Of a stretch of DNA of 64,000 bases, positions 48,387 to 57,351 are shown one piece after another. Position 1 is the first letter of the stretch. Each line of letters begins with the position of its first letter. A model generated the notes under the pieces. It made no database searches and had not been told where the DNA came from. It saw only the letters and a list, made by a program, of their open reading frames with translations. Source of the stretch: Allacma fusca (Eukaryota; Arthropoda; Collembola; Symphypleona; Sminthuridae); NCBI GenBank assembly GCA_947179485.1, contig OX359250.1:47465450-47529449 (forward strand), written 5' to 3'. The position numbers and the translations under genes are program-made.

Positions 48387-50762
48387 TTAAGCCAACTTAT
48401 TTTTGGTCGTAAGTGTACTCGAGTGATCGGGGCCTAAGACTTTATTCTCTATTTCCAAAACGGCGTTGTAAAGCTCTACTGCCTCGTTGTACTTTCCCTG
48501 ATCCTTAAAGACTACGGCTAAGTCATTTTTGGTCGTAAGTGTATCGGGGTGATCGGGACCTAAGGTTTTATTCCTAATTTCCAAGACGGCGTTGTAAAGC
48601 TCTACTGCCTCGTCGTACTTTCCCTGATCATTAAATACTCCGGCTAAGTCATTTTTGGTCCTAAGTGTATCGGGGTGATCGGGACCTAAAATTTTATTCC
48701 TTATATCCAGGACGGCGTTGTAAAGCTCTACTGCCTCGTCGTACTTTCCCTGATCATTAAATACTCCGGCTAAGTTATTTTTGGTCGTAAGTGTACTCGG
48801 GTGATCCGTACCTAAGGTTTTATTCTCTATTTCCAAAACGGCGTTGTAAAGCTCTACTGCCTCGTCGTACTTTCCCTGATAGTAAAAGACTAAGGCTAAG
48901 TTATTTTTGGTCGTAAGTGTACTCGGGTGATCTGTACCTAAGGTTTTATTCTCTATTTCCAAAACGGCGTTGTAAAGCTCTACTGCCTCGTCGTACTTTC
49001 CCTGATAGTTAAAGACTAAGGCTAAGTTATTTTTGGTCGTAAGTGTACTCGAGTGATCGGGGCCTAAGACTTTATTCTCTATTTCCAAAACGGCGTTGTA
49101 AAGCTCTACTGCCTCGTCGTACTTTCCCTGACCATTAAATACTCCGGCTAAGTCATTTTTGGTCGTAAGTGTATCGGGGTGATCCGGACCTAAAATTTTA
49201 TTCCTTATATCCAGGACGGCGTTGTAAAGCTCTACTGCCTCGTCGTACTTTCCCTGATCATTAAATACTCCGGCTAAGTTATTTTTGGTCGTAAGTGTAC
49301 TCGGGTGATCGGGGCCTAAGACTTTATTCTCTATTTCCAAAACGGCGTTGTAAAGCTCTACTGCCTCGTCGTACTTTCCGTGATCATTAAATACTCCGGC
49401 TAAGTTATTTTTGGTCGTAAGTGTATTGGGGTGATCCGTACCTAAGGTTTTATTCTCTATTTCCAAAACAGCGTTGTAAAGCTCTACTGCCTCGTCGTAC
49501 TTTCCCTGATAGTTAAAGACTAAGGCTAAGTTATTTTTGGTCGTAAGTGTACTCGGGTGATCTGTACCTAAGATTTTATTCCTTATTTCCAAAACGGCGT
49601 TGTAAAGCTCTACTGCCTCGTCGTACTTTCCCTGATAGTTAAAGACTAAGGCTAAGTTATTTTTGGTCGTAAGTGTACTCGGGTGATCGGGGCCTAAGAC
49701 TTTATTCTCTATTTCCAAAACGGCGTTGTAAAGCTCTACTGCCTCGTCGTACTTTCCCTGATCATTAAATACTACGGCTAAGCCATTTTTGGTCGTAAGT
49801 GTATCGGGGTGATCGGGACCTAAAATTTTATTCCTTATATCCAGGACGGCGTTGTAAAGCTCTACTGCCTCGTCGTACTTTCCCTGATCATTAAATACTC
49901 CGGCTAAGTTATTTTTGGTCGTAAGTGTACTCGGGTGATCTGTACCTAAGGTTTTATTCTGTATTTCCAAAACGGCGTTGTAAAGCTCTACTGCCTCGTC
50001 GTACTTTCCCTGATAGTTAAAGACTAAGGCTAAGTTGTTTTTGGTCGTAAGTGTACTCGAGTGATCGGGGCCTAAGACTTTATTGTCTATTTCCAAAACG
50101 GCGTTGTAAAGCTCTACTGCCTCGTCGTACTTTCCCTGATCATTAAATACTACGGCTAAGCCATTTTTGGTCGTAAGTGTATCGGGGTGATCGGGACCTA
50201 AGATTTTATTCCTTATTTCCAAGACGGCGTTGTAAAGCTCTACTGCCTCGTCGTACTTTCCCTGACCATTAAATACTCCGGCTAAGTCATTTTTGGTCGT
50301 AAGTGTATCGGGGTGATCGGGACCTAAGATTTTATTCCTTATTTCCAAGACGGCGTTGTAAAGCTCTACTGCCTCGTCGTACTTTCCCTGATAGTTAAAG
50401 ACTAAGGCTAAGTTGTTTTTGGTCGTAAGTGTACTCGAGTGATCGGGGCCTAAGACTTTATTGTCTATTTCCAAAACGGCGTTGTAAAGCTCTACTGCCT
50501 CGTCGTACTTTCCCTGATCATTAAATACTACGGCTAAGCCATTTTTGGTCGTAAGTGTATCGGGGTGATCGGGACCTAAGATTTTATTCCTTATTTCCAA
50601 GACGGCGTTGTAAAGCTCTACTGCCTCGTCGTACTTTCCCTGACCATTAAATACTCCGGCTAAGTCATTTTTGGTCGTAAGTGTATCGGGGTGATCGGGA
50701 CCTAAGATTTTATTTCTGATTTCCAAAACGGCGTTGTAAAGTTCTATTGCGTCGTTATACTT
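48387..50762 (-). repeat. 126-bp coding tandem repeat (TPR units)
   Basis: Eighteen full and one partial 126-bp unit, in frame. Each encodes 42 residues of the type KYDEAVELYNAVLEI..LGPDHP then TLTTKNNLAGVF. Units 1-3 (reading from 50,762 down) are almost the same as units 4-6, showing a recent 378-bp internal duplication. Variation is confined to a few positions (IRNK/IENK/IDNK, GPDHP/GTDHP, FNGQ/FNYQ/FNDQ). Confidence 0.95.
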
Positions 50763-51241
50763 TCCCTGAGCCTGAAAGAGGTCTGCCAATGCGTGTTTCG
50801 CAATTTGTGTATTCTGGTGATCGGTTCCATAGAGTTGTTTGCTCGAGTTCACTGTTTTCAGGCATATCTTAATTGCAGTTGTATAATTCCCTGCATGTCC
50901 TAGTTTTTCTGCAAGGTTTTTTTGATATTGTAGGAATTTCTCTGTGTTAGTTTCATTGTTTAGGTCATGAATTCGGACCAGATTGTCTAACTTCTGGTGG
51001 ACATTGTCAGAGTTTATAGGCAAATTTTCTACGAATTCGTTAACAGTGTCCACGATTTGATAAAAGTTGTCTTTTATATAGGTAAATTTCGTGCCAGTTT
51101 TCCTTGATTCATTGATGGCCGCTTGAATCATGCGATGCATCTGATAGTAACCATCACATCTTGTGATTAAAGAGAATTTACGCAGCAAATTCAGCGCTTT
51201 TGCGAGTTGATCCCCTGCATGGTTAAAGGTTTTCTGAATAA
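50499..51241 (-). repeat. 743-bp direct repeat flanking the LINE (3' copy)
   Basis: Same length as, and identical wherever I compared it to, 55,306-56,048; both run from CTCGTCGTACTTTCCC to GGTTTTCTGAATAA on the plus strand. It begins exactly where the LINE's TACATACA tail ends. Confidence 0.93.
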
Positions 51242-51343
51242 TGTATGTATGTATATTTTTATTGTGTTTGCGAGTAGGCTCATACACAAAAGATTTACAA
51301 ATAGTAAATAGATACATTTAGACCCGTATTAGATTTCCATACT

Positions 51344-54300
51344 TTACCGTAGTGATACAGTTTGATGTTTTGATACTTGTGTTGCGATTTCTATACATAA
51401 TTTGTACAAACTGTTTAAAATAACCGGATTTGATTCACATATTATATTTAGATGTGTCCGTGTGTTGTCTATATTCTCATTAATAATATTATATTTGATT
51501 CTTAAATAACTTAATTTAGAGCATTCTGTAAGTAAGTGTTGCCATGATTGTTGCGAGTAGTTACATAGTATACATGGCTTATTTGGGCTTATTTCTAGTA
51601 TATTTCCCCTTAAATCAATTTTCGAGTCAATCGGATTTGCAAGGCGTAAAAATGCCATGAATCTAACCATTTGTAATGATAACTCCCCCATTAAATATTT
51701 TGGAACCACTGATCCCCTAAGCATAAATTTATACAACGGATATTGCTTTGAACACATGACCTTCTCTACGTCGTCCATAACTGAAGCTGCCGCTGCCGCT
51801 TCTAGTATGGATTTATAGTTAATCTCAATCCACTGAGGATTTATATTTTCCCACTTTACCCGAAAACCCAATTTGTTAAGATTCTCCTTAATCTTTGTTA
51901 CCCAGTTCCAGTTTGGGGGGAACTGAGTGTTGGAATCGATCATTACAAGCTTCTGGAAAGTAATATATGGATATCTACTACGATCCATTTTCAGGATTTT
52001 ATATAGATACGCCAATGATAATTTGATTATTGTACAACTGATTTTACAACGTCCGGCTTCTAACCTTATGGTATGGTTTGAAGTTTTGGGACTCACTCTT
52101 AGAATTTTTCTAAAAAACGTAGTTTGAAGGCTCTCCACTAGCGCTTCGTGTCCCAAACCCCATATACCTGCTGCATACAAAAGATTAGACATGCACATTG
52201 ACTCGAACAATTTACATATTGAGTTCCATGAATTGCATCTAGAGGAGTTGATTATATTAATGACTGCGTTTTGTGCTATTACTGCTTTTTTTTTGAAAAA
52301 ACCTGCTGTTAGTCGGAATGACCCTGTAGAGTGAAATGGGACTCCTAAATAGGTATACTCCTTTACCAAGTCTAGCTTTTTTCCTTCAAATGAGAAAGTT
52401 GGTAAAATTCTAGGTAAATGTTTTGCAAAGATCATAATCTTGGTTTTACTCGCATTTACCTGTAACTTATTTATTCGGCAGTAGTCTTCTAGAATTTCTA
52501 TTTTCTTCCTCAGATCTCCTGGGCTGTATGCTAGGATTACAGTATCGTCCGCATACATCAAAGTCAGAATAGCAGTAGTTTCATTTATGCTAATTCCTAC
52601 TGCCTGATTATCATGAAAATATTTTTCCAAGTCTGATACATACAAAGAAAACAGCATTGGAGACAGAATCTCTCCCTGTAACACCCCTTCATTTATATCC
52701 TGGAAATCAGTATACCCTTCATATGTTCTGACTCTGAGTCTGGCCTGGGAGTATATGTTTTGCAGAATTCGGATTATCTTTCCACTCAGACCTAACATGT
52801 GAAGCTTTTTCCATAGCAATGTGTGGTTTACCGAGTCAAATGCCCTTTTATAGTCCACAAATATAGAATAGACCTTTCTCTTTGGAAATCTTATATGGTT
52901 CTGTATAATACCTGCCAGGGTAAATACCTGATCAGCACATGATCGCTTTTTACGGAATCCAGCTTGGTTTTCTGGTATTATTTTACATCTATCTGCCCAT
53001 ATTACAATTCTATCTAACAAAATCTGCGTATATAACTTTGTAATACAGCTTATTAGTGCTATACCCCTGTAGTTTGCCGGATCATCTCTTGCCCCTTTCT
53101 TAAATAATGTTATTATCTCTATTTCTGTTAGCGATGTTGGACAGTATTCCTGATCAAACATTTTGTTGTATATATCTAACACTGCTTGTAACCAGCTGTC
53201 AGGAAGTGCCTTGAGGCAATCATTGGTGATACCGTCACCACCCGGGCTCTTTCCTTTACTAATTTTCTTCACTGCTTCCTTAAGTTCCTGCATTGATATC
53301 TCCTTATTTAGAAAATATTCTCCAGTATTACTTAGATAAGCATAACTGATCTCTTTATTTGGCATAATGCCTTTATAGAAACTCTCCCAGCTTACCTTAC
53401 TAACTTCCGTTCCTTGTGTGCTTGTTGGTCTAAATCTGCGTACTGCCTCCCAAAATTGCTTTGAATTTTTGCTGTTACCAATACTGTCCCTGAGATTATT
53501 ATAGTACTGTAACCTTTTTTCGCGACATAAATTTTTGAACCTTTTACGAGATTTAACTATTTCCTCCCTAATTGATGTCTTGTTCCCCGAGTTTTTTAGC
53601 ACCCTTGCCAATGATCGTATCTTCCTCTTTAGGTGTCTACAGCTTAGATCGAACCATGGCTGGCATTGCCAGGAAGAGATTCTGATGCGAGGTATCAGAC
53701 AATTAGTTTCCTCCGCTATCTGACTTAGGGATTTATTTAATGCTTCTAAAAACTCTTCGATATTGTCCGACCCTTCAGGTGGTCCCATTTCATCTAAGCG
53801 GGTTTTGAAAACCGAGACAGACTTGGAATCTGGCTTTATAGATTTCTGGCTGGTGTATTCTGGTGGTACCTTAACAGCTCTGTTGTTGCATTTCAATATT
53901 AGGCTTATGGGATAGTGATCAGATGACCCTATATTTGCAACTTCAAAACAATTAATGTTTTTAATTATTTCATAACTTATAAAACATAAATCAACAGTGC
54001 TGCAGGCGTTATTTCCAACGAACGTATAATTTCCCTCAAAATCACCAACCGTCCTACCATTTAGCATGATTAGTCCGCAGTTCCCAAAAATAGTTAATAA
54101 TTTTTGTGCTTCTCTGTGTACCACCTCATCCTTCGAGTTTCTTTCGCATTTCAAGTTTGTTCCAGCAATCAACTCCTCCGAAATCAAATCCAAATTCCCA
54201 ACTCTGCAATTGTAATCCCCACCTATAATCATATTTTGACTAGAATCAACACCATATAGTACTGTTTCCATGACATTTGCACACTCCACCCACTTTACCC

Positions 54301-54685
54301 TGTCAATTGGCATATACACATTCCCAATATTATAACACTTGAACGTAATCTTACATTGGATCTTAATTAATAGAAAAAATGAACTCTTGAATAATATTTC
54401 AATAAGTTTATATTTACGCGACTTAAACAAAATTGCTATTCCACCTGAGGCTCTTCCCACTCGACAAGTTCGTGTGGCAGGAACATGTACATACTCAAAA
54501 TCAACGAAGTTATTTCCAATAATTAAATTGTCCGATTCTATCCACGTCTCTGCCACCCCTGCGATATCCCACCCTCTAATTACTTCTCCCTCTGATTTTT
54601 CTAAATTGGTCATATTTTTAACCCCATGCACGTTCCAAAAACTAATATTTACTGTCCCCTTATCTTTAGTGTATGAGCTTCTGGC
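51344..54685 (-). CDS. LINE ORF2: endonuclease-reverse transcriptase
   Basis: About 1,113 codons open from just after the ORF1 stop (numbering below is from the GTG at 54,631). It nicks target DNA and copies the LINE RNA at the nick. Endonuclease motifs: IAGVAETW (E28), MIIGGDYNC, and SSDHYPISL (H239). Reverse transcriptase motifs: YRGIALISCITKLYTQIL, QAGFRKKRSCADQ, FVDYKRAFDSVNH (D593), GVLQGEILSPMLFSLYVSDL, and the YADD box at 693-696. The C-terminal finger CILCNYSQQSWQHLLTEC (C1020, C1023, H1032, C1037) is typical of this class. No internal stop or shift, so the copy looks young. There is no ATG at the expected start; the first residues after the TAG (TVNISFWNVHG) already look like the endonuclease's first strand. 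Confidence 0.92.
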   Translation of the reverse strand, partial: ARSSYTKDKGTVNISFWNVHGVKNMTNLEKSEGEVIRGWDIAGVAETWIESDNLIIGNNFVDFEYVHVPATRTCRVGRASGGIAILFKSRKYKLIEILFKSSFFLLIKIQCKITFKCYNIGNVYMPIDRVKWVECANVMETVLYGVDSSQNMIIGGDYNCRVGNLDLISEELIAGTNLKCERNSKDEVVHREAQKLLTIFGNCGLIMLNGRTVGDFEGNYTFVGNNACSTVDLCFISYEIIKNINCFEVANIGSSDHYPISLILKCNNRAVKVPPEYTSQKSIKPDSKSVSVFKTRLDEMGPPEGSDNIEEFLEALNKSLSQIAEETNCLIPRIRISSWQCQPWFDLSCRHLKRKIRSLARVLKNSGNKTSIREEIVKSRKRFKNLCREKRLQYYNNLRDSIGNSKNSKQFWEAVRRFRPTSTQGTEVSKVSWESFYKGIMPNKEISYAYLSNTGEYFLNKEISMQELKEAVKKISKGKSPGGDGITNDCLKALPDSWLQAVLDIYNKMFDQEYCPTSLTEIEIITLFKKGARDDPANYRGIALISCITKLYTQILLDRIVIWADRCKIIPENQAGFRKKRSCADQVFTLAGIIQNHIRFPKRKVYSIFVDYKRAFDSVNHTLLWKKLHMLGLSGKIIRILQNIYSQARLRVRTYEGYTDFQDINEGVLQGEILSPMLFSLYVSDLEKYFHDNQAVGISINETTAILTLMYADDTVILAYSPGDLRKKIEILEDYCRINKLQVNASKTKIMIFAKHLPRILPTFSFEGKKLDLVKEYTYLGVPFHSTGSFRLTAGFFKKKAVIAQNAVINIINSSRCNSWNSICKLFESMCMSNLLYAAGIWGLGHEALVESLQTTFFRKILRVSPKTSNHTIRLEAGRCKISCTIIKLSLAYLYKILKMDRSRYPYITFQKLVMIDSNTQFPPNWNWVTKIKENLNKLGFRVKWENINPQWIEINYKSILEAAAAASVMDDVEKVMCSKQYPLYKFMLRGSVVPKYLMGELSLQMVRFMAFLRLANPIDSKIDLRGNILEISPNKPCILCNYSQQSWQHLLTECSKLSYLRIKYNIINENIDNTRTHLNIICESNPVILNSLYKLCIEIATQVSKHQTVSLR

Positions 54686-55304
54686 CTATGTCAACTTTAC
54701 AATATTTACTCCATCACTCGTATATTTAATACCGTCTGCAATAATCACTGTCGGTGAGATGAACTTCGCAATTTTCCCCGGGTTTGCTGCTTTGTACCGT
54801 TTGAGCTCCTCGTACAAAACCTTATTGACTACCTTGTCTGCTTTGGTCATTCCCATGGCAATGAAAACTTGTGGAAATTTCCCTTTTAGAGACGACTTGA
54901 CCTTCATAATTTGAGACACTTCAAATCTGTCTTTGACCTTTACTAAAAGCGGATTTATCCTCCCCGCCGTTTGACCTTTGGATTTGAGTCTTCGGGCATC
55001 CATGATCTGCACAGTTTGAAGTCCAAGTTCTGCTCTAATTAGGAAATCTGCATCCGATGTTGGTGTTTTGTCGACCTTCCATCCATGAATGACGATTGTT
55101 TTTTGCATTTCCACTCTTTCGAGTTTGTTGATTGTCTCCTGCTGCACCTTTATAACATCGTCCATCCACGAGAGCCTTTTTTCGATTTTGTCCAATTTGT
55201 CATCTACTTCCTTGGCCTTTAAGTTGTATTGATCAGTGAATGAGTTAAACCTGGCAATCCCATCTTGTAGTGGAATGAAGATATTTTGTAAGGCCGCCCC
55301 AAGA
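54686..55304 (-). CDS. LINE ORF1, 5'-truncated nucleic-acid-binding protein
   Basis: The frame is open from the insertion junction to TAG at 54,686 (about 205 codons, no ATG at the front). An N-terminal charged helix (KEVDDKLDKIEKRL, then VIKVQQETINKLE) is a likely coiled coil. It is followed by a compact alpha/beta region (KTIVIHGWKV, PLLVKVKDRFEVSQIM, FPQVFIAMGMTKAD) like the RNA-binding part of L1/Jockey-type ORF1 proteins. The stop TAG is followed in the same frame by ORF2. Confidence 0.75.
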
Positions 55305-57108
55305 TCTCGTCGTACTTTCCCTGATCATTAAATACTACGGCTAAGCCATTTTTGGTCGTAAGTGTATCGGGGTGATCGGGACCTAAGATTTTATTCCTTA
55401 TTTCCAAGACGGCGTTGTAAAGCTCTACTGCCTCGTCGTACTTTCCCTGACCATTAAATACTCCGGCTAAGTCATTTTTGGTCGTAAGTGTATCGGGGTG
55501 ATCGGGACCTAAGATTTTATTTCTGATTTCCAAAACGGCGTTGTAAAGTTCTATTGCGTCGTTATACTTTCCCTGAGCCTGAAAGAGGTCTGCCAATGCG
55601 TGTTTCGCAATTTGTGTATTCTGGTGATCGGTTCCATAGAGTTGTTTGCTCGAGTTCACTGTTTTCAGGCATATCTTAATTGCAGTTGTATAATTCCCTG
55701 CATGTCCTAGTTTTTCTGCAAGGTTTTTTTGATATTGTAGGAATTTCTCTGTGTTAGTTTCATTGTTTAGGTCATGAATTCGGACCAGATTGTCTAACTT
55801 CTGGTGGACATTGTCAGAGTTTATAGGCAAATTTTCTACGAATTCGTTAACAGTGTCCACGATTTGATAAAAGTTGTCTTTTATATAGGTAAATTTCGTG
55901 CCAGTTTTCCTTGATTCATTGATGGCCGCTTGAATCATGCGATGCATCTGATAGTAACCATCACATCTTGTGATTAAAGAGAATTTACGCAGCAAATTCA
56001 GCGCTTTTGCGAGTTGATCCCCTGCATGGTTAAAGGTTTTCTGAATAAGCTCGGTTGAGATGTGATCAGGGTTAAGAATTGCCATTACTTCCAAACATTG
56101 AAGGGCCAATTTGCCGTGCACTTTAGATACAACAAATTCAAATGTCATATCATATAGTGTGAACAGGTCTGGATATTTTACTCCTTCTGGTCTTGTCTCT
56201 AGAAATTTTTTGCGCTGAACAGCAACGTCATGTAAAAAATCGTCTAAATTGTACCGTTTTTTATGAAGGGCAGCGCGATCGTCTTGCTTTTTCCGAACAA
56301 ATGTTATTACTTGTTGCAAAGCAAGCGGCAAACCCTGGCAGATTTTTACCACATTGTGAAGCGGGATGCGATTATCTTCACAATCTGAGAACCCGAACGA
56401 AGAAAGAAATGACAAGCTTTCACTTAAATCAAAGACTAGTAGTTCCTCAACTTTAAAATTCGACCAGATCCGATTTCTTGATGTGATTATTATCACTGGT
56501 ACTTCCCAATTAGTTTTGATGGTTTGTGGAAGCATCCAAGGGATACCATCCTTACCATCAGCAGTTGGTTCCATGTTGTCATAAATGAGCAACGCAAATT
56601 GTTTGCACACAACGTCATATACTTTTCCCATAATATCTTGATCCGTGTTTTGTTTTCCATTTTGGTTCACATTTATTCGCAATGTTTCAGCTAATTGAAG
56701 GAAGTTGCTTGTTACTCCATTGTCGCTCTCAGAATTGATCCATAGCACATGTTCGTAGAATGCCTTGTACTCTTGAATGTATCTTCGGACCACTTGAGTT
56801 TTTCCCACACCTCCTAGTCCACAAATTACAATAGCTTTTGATCTTATGGATGAAGGGTTTGATGAAAGAATGTTCGAAATGTTTTCATGCAGTTTCTTGA
56901 TAAATTCTTCTCTTCCAAAAAAAGTAGGGATACTTTCTTGAACATTGAATTCAATGTTCTCTTGACGCGTAGTCGAAGTTGTTTGCGAGTGAAAATAAAA
57001 CTCATTTATACCACCTTGAATATTCATTGGATTAATGATATCGTGTGTCTTTCCCGTAAATGTCATTCCCTTTGAGGTAATAGATGTTGAGGGTACAGGA
57101 TTTGTTTC
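55219..57108 (-). pseudogene. 5' part of the NB-ARC/TPR gene (nucleotide-binding part), truncated by the LINE
   Basis: An exon with acceptor TTTAG at 57,109-57,113. The frame is open from 57,108, with the first ATG at 57,066 (numbering from there, 615 codons). An NB-ARC/STAND ATPase switch, as in Apaf-1 and immune receptors: P-loop GLGGVGKT (83-90), Walker B FALLIYDN (157-164), sensor VIIITSRNR (191-199) and GLPLAL (245-250). A winged-helix stretch and the first TPR units follow. After GQGKYDE the frame passes into LINE sequence for some 27 residues (LGRPYKISSFHYK..) and stops, so the present product would lose nearly all TPRs. Without the LINE and one 743-bp copy the frame continues exactly (587 + 704 codons, including the stop) to about 1,290 residues. 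Proposed role: an intracellular sensor that oligomerises on ligand; the ligand is unknown. Confidence 0.88.
55306..56048 (-). repeat. 743-bp direct repeat flanking the LINE (5' copy)
   Basis: Partner of 50,499-51,241. On this side it joins the LINE's truncated 5' end at 55,305/55,306 and continues beyond 56,048 into the unique NB-ARC sequence (GCTCGGTTGAGATG). Confidence 0.93.
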
Positions 57109-57217
57109 CTAAATTTAAATAAGCAGAAAGAGTTAGCTGTTGCGATTTTGCTTACTTGTACACATTATTAACGTTGATCATAACGCTGGAACATTTATCA
57201 ATTTGTAAAAATATTAC

Positions 57218-57299
57218 CACTGCGCTTTGTCCGGCCTCGACAGTTATATCCTTATCCAGCCGTATTTGTTTTTTCAATGTGGCCTCCGCGTTGCTTTCT
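57218..57299 (-). CDS. Probable upstream exon of the NB-ARC/TPR gene
   Basis: An 82-bp stretch with acceptor TTTCAG (57,300-57,305) and donor GTAATA (57,217-57,212). It encodes ESNAEATLKKQIRLDKDI then TVEAGQSAV and ends in phase 0, which joins the next exon (ETNPVPSTSITSKG..) without a stop. The intron between is 109 bp (57,109-57,217). It starts in phase 2, so it does not join directly to the candidate exon at 59,265. Confidence 0.5.
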
Positions 57300-57351
57300 C
57301 TGAAATACGAGTTCATTATAAATGCAAATTTACATACTTGTATTCTACTTA

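Larger units (their letters stand above)
48387..51317 (-). pseudogene. 3' part of the NB-ARC/TPR gene, cut off by the LINE
   Basis: A 976-codon open frame. The first 26 or so codons (MYLFTICKSFVYEP..) come from the LINE's 3' end, so its ATG is not the gene's start. From about KTFNHAGDQLAKALNLL on, it repeats the end of the NB-ARC/winged-helix region, then a divergent TPR (YGTDHQNTQIAKHALADLF), then nineteen near-identical 42-residue TPR units to the stop at 48,387. The first 743 bases (51,241-50,499) duplicate 56,048-55,306. The frame is intact to the end, as expected if the insertion is young. By itself it lacks the nucleotide-binding domain. Confidence 0.85.
51242..55305 (-). mobile_element. 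LINE (non-LTR retrotransposon), 5'-truncated, inside the NB-ARC/TPR gene
   Basis: A 4,064-bp insertion in the same orientation as the host gene. Order: truncated ORF1 (55,304-54,686), TAG, ORF2 (54,685-51,344), a 102-bp 3' UTR, and a 3' tail AATAAAAATATACATACATA (minus strand) rather than plain poly-A. ORF2 has an APE-type endonuclease and a reverse transcriptase. There is no RNase H seen and the C-terminus has a CCHC-type finger. This layout fits the Jockey/CR1/L2 side of the LINEs; the exact clade is uncertain. The 5' end (ATCTTGGGGCGG) falls inside ORF1, so the copy is truncated. It is flanked by a 743-bp direct repeat of the target gene. Confidence 0.93.

Noticed and set aside
51317-51344. 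ATG at 51,317 as the start of a separate TPR gene
   Set aside because: The first residues come from the LINE 3' end; the rest is the severed NB-ARC/TPR gene.
53535-56584. Plus-strand frames over the LINE and the NB-ARC gene
   Set aside because: Shadows of the minus-strand coding sequence.
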